64,000 nucleotides of DNA from Bemisia tabaci. Its lineage: Eukaryota > Arthropoda > Insecta > Hemiptera > Aleyrodidae. Positions 36,414 to 46,942 of the stretch are shown here, in pieces. Both the position numbers and the translations under genes were made by a program. The notes under the pieces are model-generated. The model saw nothing but the letters and a program-made list of their open reading frames with translations. It made no database searches and was not told the origin of the DNA. Location: NCBI RefSeq assembly GCF_918797505.1, contig NC_092795.1, forward strand, positions 21,873,131-21,937,130, in the 5' to 3' direction. Each line of letters begins with the position of its first letter. Within the stretch, counting starts at the first letter, position 1.

Positions 36414-39400
36414 ATGGATGTATTTTACTCTGCGTTGAGTGAGTTTAGAAGAAGAAAATTCGAGGATTGCATCAACCACTGCACTCAAATCCTGGAAAAA
36501 AGCCCGTATGATCAGGTAATATCCTCCATACACTATTTATGTAAAGTGACAAAGTCTTTAAAAGTCCGAGCGATGTGAATCAACATTAGTGATGTGGTTA
36601 TTCGCAGTCTAATAAAAGTAATAACCAAGTTTTCATCCAGTCTGAGGAATAGATTTCTTTATCTGGCGGATACATAGTACTCATTTGCTCCTTTGACATT
36701 AAGCAAGATTTGCCATATTGCCACGATAGACTTTTTTTTTTATTTGCCATGTAAGAAGAATTATAATGAACAATAGTAGGTAAGAAATTTTGCGCCTTTA
36801 TGTACTTTTAGTGTCTCTGTCGGAATCCTGTGATTTCATCGATTTATATGGCCCTTTGTAGGCAGCATGGACTTTAAAAATGAAGGCTTTAACAGCTCAA
36901 GTGATGGTCGATGATATCGAAGTGGAGGAAGAAGGTATCGCTGACTCAGTTTTAAACGAAACCATGGCTACAACTGCTCGCCCTGGAACATCGTTCAAGA
37001 ACCCCACCGTTCTGCAATCTTTAGCTCTCGGTGCTCAGAGGTATGTATCAGAAGATATTAATTTCTATTTTTCTGCCCACGTTTGAGGTTGAAAGAACTT
37101 CGAGATTTTATGTGTGCTCTTGTAGAGGTTTTGGTGTCCATTTCACCTGTTCATGAGACAAATAGAGTCTACAAAGCACAGTCTTTTCACATTCCAAGCA
37201 GTGGATATTTTTCTACAGAGTTCAATATGGCAACTCCGAACTCACTCCCCTGTAATGAATTGAGTAAAACAGGGCATAATTCTTTTCCCGCGAAGTTCCA
37301 TCTTTTTTTCAACCAATTGTGGCCCAAAAAGCTTTTTGATTCCAGTTTGTTGTTCCTTGTAAATTCACACATTACTTCTACAAACTGGGCTTTAAGCAAT
37401 AACAAATAGTACAAATAGCCTCTATTTTTCACTTCACTCAGTTTAGTTCTACCAGACGTGCACTTCATTCAGAATTCTTACTTTATTTCTAGACCAAAAA
37501 CAAATACAGGACGGCCTGTGAGTGGAGTTGTTCGACCAGGAACCATCGGGAGCCGCGGCACCCTGGAACAAGCCCTGCGGACTCCAAGATCTGCCAGTTC
37601 AGCTCGACCAGCCACGGCCCAGTCTGGACGAGCAATTAGACTTGGAACTGCCTCAATGTTAACCCAAAGTGAGGGACCTTTCATTCAACTCTCACGACTA
37701 AACCTAGCCAAATATGCTTCAACCAAAGCTGTATCAAAACCATTATTTCAGTACATTTTCTATCATGAAAATGATATTTTGCGGGTGAGTTCTAGTAATA
37801 CTTTTAGTTTTGAGATTAGTATTATAAGATTTACCTGCAATGCGCATAGTTTGTTATGCGAACAGCCTGGAAATTTAAGGCAAACTATAGTGGAAAGAAA
37901 TTGGGTGTACATGGCTGGACACAAAATACTTTTATTCAATTGTTTTTCACTTGCTCTTTACCATCACAAAATAACTAACTCATAATATCATTATGGTTTT
38001 GAGGGAGCCAGTGCTAGGTACCTAATACAATAAAGTTGAAACTTACGTAAATAGTAGATTGTATTGTTAAATGTTGTTAAAAGCTATTGTTTAAAGATCT
38101 TTGTTATGTATTTCTTTGCTCTATGTCCTGACTGTGGCTAAAGTCGAAAAGCTTGGACAACTTTGAACAATAAAATATTCTGTTTGCATGAGTTTCAACT
38201 TAATTATATATTGCCGAACAAAGGCTACCTTGAAACAATAATCCTTAAAGTCCAACGACCATGTTAACTTTAAAAACTTCAAAAAAGACGTATGGAAAAA
38301 AAAAACCGTAAATTATGTCTGGATACTGTACAAGACATGGTTTGTGCAGATCCTAGAATAAATCTAATATATTTTTGTGCTACCTCTTCATACTACAAAT
38401 TTCATGTATTCAAAGCAGTTGGCAGGCTGCAAATGATGCACAAGTTGTAGTATTGTAATACCGTTTCACACTCATTTGCTCATGTTACAAAGACATGTCG
38501 CAACTGCTGAGAGACTGTGTGAAATTAGTTTAATATCCTCTTCCTTAGGCTATGGATCTTGTGGTTGAGGCCATGAAAGTATGCGATCAGAAAGATTGGT
38601 GGTGGAGATTACAACATGGTAAATGTTACTACATCTTTGGTATGATGCGAGACGCAGAGACAGAACTCAGGGCTGCCTTGAAGCTGCTACCAACCCTTGA
38701 AGTTTTCCTGTGGTTGACAAGAATTTACATCCGCCTGGATCAGCCTGTCACTGCGTTGGACCTTTGCCGCACTGCTCTACAAATCTTCAAGGATGAAGTT
38801 ACGCTTTTGACAGATATTGCAAGGTATGACATTGAATAAAGTCAAACCAGTAGCATTCTATAGCCACCCATAAAAAGAGATAAAAACATTTTTCCTCAAT
38901 TTTTATTCTATCATGAAAGCCCTATCTTTTAAGGCAAATTCCTCTGAATTTACAATTTTCATTTTTTTACTTGAGGATAGTACCTATTATTCCTGCAAAA
39001 TGGCACCAGAACTTTTTTGTCCATACATTAGTAGTAAAAAATGGAAACAAAAATTTTTGTAAAATCAATTCTAATCATTATCGACATGCCTAGAAAGGGT
39101 GTCCACTGCATGGTTGAACAATTTAGAAGCCAAATTTAATACGAAGTATTTTTAGCACTCCAAAATTGCCCATGACATTATAGGCAATAGGGTTGTTGCA
39201 TAACTCCTCTTGGACTTCGGAAAAAATCCGTCTTGAGGAGTTGAAAATATACGGCTCAACACCTCTTACATCTTTAACTACTGATAAGGCATTAAAACTG
39301 CATGATATGAAATTTTTGTTACCTCAACTGGCCACTCTGTCAATTAAAATAGCCAGAGGCCAAGTGTATTTTCCACATGCCTCTCTCCAAGTGTTTAACG

Positions 39401-42400
39401 CACATATCTCTGTTTCCAGAATATTTGAGGGAATAAACAATATCCCACTATCTGTCAAGTATTATCGAGAAATATTACACCAAGATGCCATGAACGTAGA
39501 GGCAGTAGCCTGCATTGCTGTGCATTATTTTTACTCTGATCAACCAGAATTGGCTCTTCGATTTTACCGGTAAAATTTGACACTTACATTTTGCTTGCAC
39601 CCTTCTTCCCTTTTTTGTTGTTTAATTAATTGACACTTCTGGGGCAACAGTTAAATGCCTATCATGATGAGCATCATGTACCTATCATTTAAGTACATCT
39701 GGAAATATGTTCAAGTATTACACAATGCACAGTTTCCATAAGTTGTTACCTCTCTGAATAACTGTGCAGTTCTTTAAACTTGGATCATCACATTACGTTA
39801 GGTTTCTGTTCACCTGTAACGACCTGTAACTCAACAATTACAATCCTATCATGCAGTATGGTCACACTAAAGTGAAAATTCAGAAAGGCGATTTTCTTTC
39901 TCCAATGATCTTTTAGTATTTGTCCTCATTATTCTAACTTCAAGTTTCCCTATCCTCAGGCGTCTACTTCAAATGGGAGTCTATAATGCAGAACTCTTCA
40001 ACAACCTAGGTCTCTGCTGCTTCTATGCCCAGCAGTATGACATGGTCGTGTCGTGTTTCGAGCGAGCACTCAGCCTAGCCGAAAATGAAAATGCTGCTGA
40101 TGTTTGGTACAACATCAGTCATATCGCAATTGTGAGTTATTTTTCTTGAGACTGTTGATTCAGTTGCCGTGGTAGTGTTTTGGTGAGTGGGTTTTCGGTA
40201 GTTTTTCGATCCAAGTTCCACATTAAGCTGCATATTTATTTGCAGGGAGCTGTGATTCAGCGGCTGATCAAGAAATAATGCTTTGGGATGCAAATTACGA
40301 GATGGTTTCTCGTCATAATTTCCTACAAAGCACAATGAGCATATTCAAAAAATCCAAAATCATCTAATGAGAGAGCAATTCATTTTTATAATTTACAATG
40401 GAAGTTGAAAATCCCAAGCTCAAAATTAAAAACAAAATCAACTAAGCTCAGATCAGCCATCTAGATCTATTTATTTGTTCAGCAAATGAATGTTGAGGTT
40501 GGTTGCACGAAGATTATTTCATTCCTTTTATGTACATGTACCATCCTTTTTAACTTTTGAAGAGGAAATCAGCAACTCTTGGAGAGAAAATCAGCACACT
40601 GAATTATTTTTCCAGTGCAAAGTAGACTGAAATTAATTCAGTGCCTCAACCTGCTCGAGTAGACTTTTGATTTTTGCCAAACAAGAAGTTTTAATCGCCT
40701 CGCACAGAAAAAATTAATCTCTCCATTATAAGTTGAATTCGAGACATTTTTTACAGTGTCGTTTGTAAAATTGTAATAATTAAACATGTATAGAGATCGA
40801 TGAGAAGGAAAACTTATTTTTACAGTTGGAAAATGGTAGCCCTCGGCACAATCAAGCCAGAAGTATACTGGAGCTGGCTTCTAAGTAGTTGGCCGACTTT
40901 CTAAGAGCCTCGGTAAATCTGTCATCCTCTCTAACCTATTGAACCTAACAACAAAAATCAAATTAGCAGATCCTCTGTCGCACCACAGAAGTAGGACAAC
41001 TAACTAGGATCCAAGATCTGGCTCACAATCAGTTGACAAATTTTCCCGAAGTCTTCTGATCAAAAGGGAAATTAGGATTAATGGATAAGTTTCAAATACC
41101 ATTCATTTTTTACATAATGCTAAATATGCAGGGTTTTTTACATTCATTGTTTTGATAACCTATATTGAACTTGTTCCTATAAATTACACTGTGGCTTTGA
41201 ATACTCTCGTTTTCTTCTTAAAGATATTACTAAAAACGTCTTAGGCCTTGCCCTCATGAGCACGGAACTTCAAGCGAACTTGTTTCAGGAACATAATATG
41301 ATTCAACTATAACTTGTTCCTCAAATTTCCCAGTTTGTGGAACTACTTCGCCCAAACTGCACTAGACAAAGCCTTGGATTGGCGTCGCAATGACTGAGAA
41401 TTATTTTAGGGAGTATAACAAAAAGCCTTGTGGTTAAGAAACAAGAAATAAAGTTGAAAAAGTCTCAAGTCTATTTGTCAGAAATAATGCGAAATTACAA
41501 GACGCTTCGCCTTATCTCTTGTAACATTATGTAACTACATGTAGATACCGGCAAACCTCTAGTGACATCATTTAAATGATGTCGCTCAGCCATTTAGCTC
41601 CAATAATCGGGAAATTTTCTTCGTAGGTTGGCCTAGTTAATTTCAGATCCTTGTCAATAGATGTAACTGATTTTTTTTCCCAGGGTGTCTGTGATTTAGC
41701 CCTTGCAGAGCAATGCATACGATTAGCTTTGTCCATTGACTCCAGTCATGCAGCTGCTTGCAATAATCTTGCTGTGCTTGAATACCTCAATGAAAATACC
41801 TCAGTATCTTTCTCACTTCTGCAGGCTGCTTCTTCAGTTGCCCCATCCTTGTTTGAGCTCCACTTTAATCGTGCCTTACTCACGGAGATGGTAAGTTTTT
41901 ATTTTGATCATACTAACTGCGCAGACCTTGTTTTCCTACAGTGAAAGTCCCCATTTTTCATATTGTGCCTTCTATATGAATTATGTCAGGAGCATTGCGT
42001 AGAGATCAAGAGTTGCCTGACGTATCTAAAAAGCAGCGTAAGAAGGCAAGCAGGTATTCATTAAAGGGGATAGCAAGTGAAGTAATTTGTGGATAGCCTC
42101 ATTTGATTTTAATCAGCTGCTTCCCTTTGAGGAACGGGTTCAATGAAATGACTACCCAAGGTAAATTTTCTCTCAATTTATTTCAGGATTTTTTTAATTC
42201 TGCCATTGGAAATTTTTGATCCTAGATCCTTCCAAATACGTTCAACTTCACCTCTGTTCATGCAAACACAAACTGTCTAGTTTATTATTTTGGCCTGATG
42301 CTACCAGTTTGAGGCAGCGAATGAAATTATGGAGAAACAATCATCTACGGACTGTAAAACATGATCAGCTTTGCCCGAGACCTTCCTTTAATTTTGCGAT

Positions 42401-42556
42401 TTTTCATACATGTAAATTTTTTATGTTATTATGTTACAGGTGGGCGACTATCATACGAGTTACACTGTTGTACAGAAATCTATAGAAGTTCATCCAGGCC
42501 ATACAGACTCTCACAGACTGCTAAAAAATTTGAAAACTTTCTTCTCCTACCTATGA
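36414..42556 (+). CDS. TTC8: Tetratricopeptide repeat protein 8 (BBS8), BBSome subunit
   Basis: TTC8/BBS8 is a TPR subunit of the BBSome, the coat that traffics membrane proteins in cilia. The eight exons are 36414-36515, 36862-37040, 37493-37784, 38549-38823, 39420-39569, 39960-40131, 41684-41890 and 42440-42556, encoding 497 residues (human about 500-540). The N-terminus has the family signature FRRRKFEDC...TQILEKSPYDQ. Residues 70-165 carry the RPGT/RPxTGR-type repeats (ARPGTS, VRPGTIGSR, RLGTASML). Residues about 165-490 are TPR units, including DWWWRLQHGKCYY, FYSDQPELALRFYRRLLQMG and NNLGLCCFYAQQYD. Insects keep cilia only in sensory neurons and sperm, so expression should be restricted. 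The gene is convergent with mRpL41 and has an X-box upstream. Start ATG 36414 matches the family N-terminus; an in-frame GTG at 36387 is not needed. Confidence 0.96.
41564..41583. repeat. Perfect 20-bp palindrome
   Basis: GACATCATTTAAATGATGTC is its own reverse complement. It is in TTC8 intron 6, about 100 bp before exon 7. It contains no known binding site that I can name. Confidence 0.6.
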
Positions 42557-42914
42557 ATTTACTCACACCGCAAGGTGTCTTCGGAACCTACGAATAACTT
42601 ACAAAAACTATTCAAACTTGGCTATATTTGGAATACCAAACTTAACCACTAAATAGGGTAAGAACTCTTATACTCTGTCTAATGGATCCTTGATCAAGGG
42701 GGCAGCCAACAAAAATTGTGAGGCTGAACTCTTTAGAATGTTTCTTATTTCTCTGGTTTGTAACAAGCCTGTTTTTAAATTATCCTCTTATCTATTTCAT
42801 TATTTTAATTACCTCTGTGATAACTGTACTCTATCTTTTCTATGCTTTGTAAAGCGTTTCCCAGGAACCAAAGCAATACTTAAAGCCTAAAAATTGGAAG
42901 TTTTTAATAAACGC

Positions 42915-42954
<40 letters not shown>

Positions 42955-43568
42955 AACATGAAGTCCTTGCCTTCTTCTATTCCTCACCATTTTTAGATCC
43001 ATGTTTGCATGAATGTGTAAACAATCTTGGTTCGATATGCATAGGTGTATCTTTACAATTAGACTAAAGAGTACAAGAGAGATTGCAGTAGCTGTTGGTA
43101 TCAATAGTACCAATGCAAGGTTAGATGACCCTAGGGACGTACTTTTGATTCGGTGTGTGTGTGTGAGTTTAGGTGCGCTCTTGCAGAGCCACTGAGCTCC
43201 TTTTTGTGAGGTCTCACTTGATACTTTTCTTGATGACCCTACAGCCATGTCCAAGAGACATATAAATATCGCCCATACATTAAACGTCTATTGCAGATGA
43301 AGAGTATTATAGTGTTCCAACATGCCAGTCGAAACATTTTGCATCATCAGCAAAACAAGCTGAACGTTTGGCACGTCTGTGCTGTCATCAGCGGTGATTT
43401 TTCAAATTGTGATAGACCATTAAAAAGCTTCAGGTACCTACTTCATGATTATTTTTGGTTTTTGCCAAAATCAATATAAAAGCAGAAGTGCATAAAAAAA
43501 CCAATATATTCAAAATGTACCTACTTTTAACAATATATTAACACATTAGACAAGGAGAGGTGAGTTTA
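42557..43568. other. TTC8 3'UTR and convergent gap to mRpL41
   Basis: The first 350 bp are the likely TTC8 3'UTR, ending at the AATAAA at 42906. A 36-base poly(A) run follows at 42918-42953. The rest, to the mRpL41 stop, contains short open frames and a (GT)n tract near 43157. I see no gene in it. Confidence 0.6.
42906..42953 (+). promoter_or_regulatory. TTC8 poly(A) signal followed by a genomic poly(A) tract
   Basis: AATAAA at 42906-42911 is followed, after a 6-base gap, by 36 consecutive A at 42918-42953. The hexamer position fits TTC8 transcript cleavage, 350 bp after the stop. A genomic A-run exactly at the expected cleavage point is unusual; it looks like a retroposed tail or a cDNA-derived artefact. 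Confidence 0.6.
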
Positions 43569-43570
43569 TT
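43565..43570 (-). promoter_or_regulatory. AATAAA overlapping the mRpL41 stop codon
   Basis: Read on the minus strand, the end is CAA TAA TAAAC, so AATAAA starts inside the stop codon region. If used, the 3'UTR would be only 15-30 nt. A later hexamer may be used instead. Confidence 0.35.
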
Positions 43571-46121
43571 ATTGCTGCTGTTCTTTTTTCTTATCCCGCC
43601 ATCTTTCCTCGAACAAATCTGATCCAGTCATTCTTGCAAACTTCTTGGCTTGATCAGCAGTTAGTTGTTCTGCTGGACTTGGTTCTAGAGGGTTGCCAGT
43701 CTCGTCTAATTTTTTGTCCTGGAAATCATTGACTATTTTTCTTCTGTAGACAGCATTGAATAGATCCTTAGGAGTGAACTCTGACTGAATAACTTCAATT
43801 GTTGCGTACGATACGTATGGTTTTAACTGAAATGATAAAAATGTGAGGAAATTAATTAAATATGTGTGTGAAGTTAGTGATAAAAATGGGTTATGAGCTC
43901 TAAGGTTCAAAACTTTGCTTTGAAAGTACTCCAACATTTATTTATGTTTTCATCCAAATAATGTTGAAAAAAATTGGAGATGGGGTCAGAGGGTTCTCTG
44001 ACGGTTACATCTACATTTTTAACATTGTTGATTGCTGGGTACATCTTTCTCTTTTGACTTTCATGGGGCCTCAACAATTTTGTGGAAGAAAAATCCTTAT
44101 CATAGTGAAAGTTCTGCTGGACTATTGAATATCTTAAGTACTATTTTAAAAACATTTGTTGTGGATAATGATAGCTTTTACAATTGAAAACTATGTTTCA
44201 TTGAATTTGAATCATGAGTACACTAATACCGTATGGGTGAAAATCGAATAAACGAAAGAAACATATGGACGGAGTTAAACAGAGAGGAACCAAGCCACAT
44301 CTGGATCAAACCGAGAAAAAGAGGTTTAAAGTTTGGCTCCAGCATAAGACTCAATGTAAAAGATAAACTTCAAGTTCAATTTCTGCAAAATTTGCTCCAA
44401 CAAAAACTTTGAATTTTTGGCGATAGATAGTAGAGCGGTGGTTGAATTCAAAACCACTCATAACTCAATTTTTCCCAAAATGTGGGTTGGTTCCTTTCTG
44501 CTTAACTCAGTCCATATATCTCTGAACTGATTTCTATGAGAGACACCAGTATTGGCAAGTATTTCCAGTGGATGGACTCCGAAGAAAGATGATACATAGG
44601 TCGAGACTGATCAACCTGAAGGTAAATGGTAGGTGCATAACCAAAATTACTTTCCTTGTGAAAACAAAATACGTAGTAGAGAAAGTGTGCATTTCTTTTT
44701 TTTACTACAATCAGTTCACAATGGTTTGAGCTCAAGGTAAAACGATTTAAACTGCACAATCTATAACAGACATTTAAATGCAAAAGTAGACAAACAATTT
44801 GGAAAATTGCCTTAAATAATTTTGACTCAGTCTGTGGAATCCAGCATACACAAGGATGTAATTGCTGCACAGCAAGCTGAACTCACCTTAAATCCAGTTA
44901 AATCAGGCACTATTATCTCAGCTTGTAGTTCTGGAATTTGAACTCGTTTCTTATTTGGACCAACAACAACGTAGTCTTTCTTCACACCAAACCCTAAAAA
45001 AAAAAAGAATTAAATAGCAATTATTGCTTAGAACTTTTAATGAGTTAAAGAGAAAAAAGGAGTAAAAAAATAATACCTGATAAAGTTGGAAAACCATAAA
45101 CACAGTTGAAATGATTAAAATTTGAGAACATCTTCGGTACAAGAAAGAATGCAAATTTTTTAAAATTTTATTCAGAAGCGGGGTTGCTAAATTTAAGGCC
45201 TTCAGATGTTGTGGAGTTAGGGATCCTATCTGTGCTTGTAAAACGGGCCAATTTGAAACAGCTGAGTCCAAGTCCACAGGGCAGGATCAACATTTTCAGC
45301 ACCCAAGGGTGAATTTGGTTGGGGCCCTAAAATTAAGCGCTCTCACATGAAAACATAATTGCCAAAATGTTGCCATTTTAGTTATTTTAAAGTTCGATTT
45401 GCGATTTATTAATTTCATTATAGCGCTCCCAAACAATATTGGAAAAAACTAAAAACATGAGCTTGCATATTTTACACTGTAGAATGTAGTTAAGTTGTTG
45501 ACTCATTGTTGCCACAATTGTTAGTTAGGCGTTACTGTTCCTTAGCCCTCAAAATATGAATATGAAGTAACAAAAGGGACAAAGATAGATTCTATAAAAC
45601 ATGACAGGGATTTGGTCTACAATGGATGACCACCTAAAATTCAGTCTAGGGCTACATAATAGCTCATGCTTCGAATATCGAGACACACATCAAGGTATTG
45701 TTTACGTCACCACTCCTCAATGGTGTCATCTGTCTGCATGTGTTAACCTATTGAGTGATACTAATTTAGAGCTCATCAGAGATTAACATTTGTCTCAACA
45801 TGCAATGCGTAAGCTCTAAACTGCGATGAATGGCGCTCAGGGACCAGGATAAAATGCGTCCCAATGCTTTGAGGTCAAACACATTCCTTTGCATACTGGA
45901 TAAAAAAAAATCCTTACATGATTCGAAAAAACTAGATACTTACGAAATGGCCAAATATCAGGATGTGGATTTTCTTCCTGTCTTTTACGAAACGCCTCTG
46001 AGCCTCTATGGGGAAGGACGAACTTCCTAAAATTCTTTTTACTATGCAGGACACTGGAGTGAGAGATCGATCTATTCAACTGGATTTGAGGACGAAGGCA
46101 TACTGTAAGTAACTTCTCCAT
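43569..46121 (-). CDS. mRpL41: Mitochondrial ribosomal protein L41 (mL41)
   Basis: mL41 is a structural protein of the mitochondrial large ribosomal subunit. The minus-strand exons are 46121-45944, 44993-44887 and 43826-43569, which join in frame to 180 residues (human 137; insects usually longer). Residues 1-30 are basic with almost no acids and look like a mitochondrial targeting peptide. The core begins KKNFRKFVLPHRGSEAF and NPHPDIWPFR. The family signature IVPDLTGFKLKPYVSY spans the exon 2/3 junction. The C-terminus is FTPKDLFNAVYRRKIVNDF and TGSDLFEERW. ATG 46121 begins the targeting peptide; the GTG just before it is ignored. The gene is divergent from Jarid2, whose promoter it probably shares, and convergent with TTC8. 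Identification rests on the PDLTGFKLKPYVSY block and exon structure. Confidence 0.92.
44263..44517. mobile_element. Inverted-repeat MITE (255 bp) in mRpL41 intron 2
   Basis: ATATGGACGGAGTTAAACAG on the left is mirrored by CTGCTTAACTCAGTCCATAT on the right. The arms total about 38 bp with around five mismatches and include GGAACCAA. The interior has no coding potential. The termini begin with a palindromic ATAT, so the exact target duplication is unclear. Confidence 0.7.
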
Positions 46122-46942
46122 CACTGATTAGACTTAACCGAAGGCAAAATAACCGGCTAGAAGAGTGTAAAGTAAAGTGATTCGATGAGACTTTCAGATT
46201 TTTCATTTATTTACTAAAACACCTGGGTTGACAATCTGCTTGCAAAAATCCGAGATAACATCCTTGTTGAAAATAGTTAAAACATGAAGACACAAGCCGA
46301 GATGAGAGCAAAGATATTGGATAAGAGTGAAAAAAGTGCGGAAAGCACGAGCAGAAAAATGATAAAATAAAATCTTTACACTCACTAGTCACTACACAGG
46401 TTATGTTATGACTTTCATGTTCCGGTCCTCTGTTCCGGCGCTTCCGGTTTGGTATTTACAGATTAGCCTTTTGATTGGTTGATAGAACTGAGTCCCACAG
46501 GACCTCGTAGTCCCCACCAATAGTATTACAGGAATCCTCTCTTTGTTTTATGATTGGTTTTCGTCTCGCCGATGAGCCCCCCTTCGTGCGTGTTGTTGTA
46601 TCAACAGAACTGAGGTGATAAGGTATTCATTTTAGATATTTTCATTTTCATATTTTTGCAGTTTCAGCAATTAGCTTTGCACTTTGTAGCTGCTCCGCAG
46701 TTTCATGAATATCACTTAACCTATTCAATGAGTCCTTCCAGAGTCGAATCAAATTCAATGTATTTTCTGTGTGTCTAAATGTCTATCCAGCCATAGCAAT
46801 ACCATGACACTTCCATTGTGCTTCAAGACCTCAAGTGTGGGCATTTTAGTGCCGGTCTAGTCACATTATCGTGAATATCTGACGATGAATTACTATCCCC
46901 AACTGCCTTAATCTATTTCTGCCATAGCTTGAAGCCTTTGAG
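46122..46942. promoter_or_regulatory. Divergent promoter region of mRpL41 and Jarid2
   Basis: About 820 bp lie between the two start codons. A likely Jarid2 untranslated first exon ends at the donor GTGATA near 46616 and is spliced to the acceptor at 46927-46928. Three TTCCGG words and three CCAAT/ATTGG boxes cluster at 46420-46557. The Jarid2 exon is open upstream of its ATG to the acceptor, but the upstream exon candidate has in-frame stops. Confidence 0.6.
46420..46557. promoter_or_regulatory. TTCCGG cluster with CCAAT boxes
   Basis: TTCCGG occurs at 46420-46425, 46433-46438 and 46442-46447. CCAAT is at 46517-46521 and ATTGG at 46474-46478 and 46553-46557. TTCCGG/CCGGAA is the ETS-family core, common in promoters of mitochondrial and housekeeping genes. 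The cluster sits 300-440 bp upstream of mRpL41 and 390-520 bp upstream of the Jarid2 ATG. Confidence 0.5.

Noticed and set aside
42690..42890. A 66-codon frame after the TTC8 stop.
   Set aside because: It lies in the likely TTC8 3'UTR before the AATAAA and shows no domain; the frame is probably chance.
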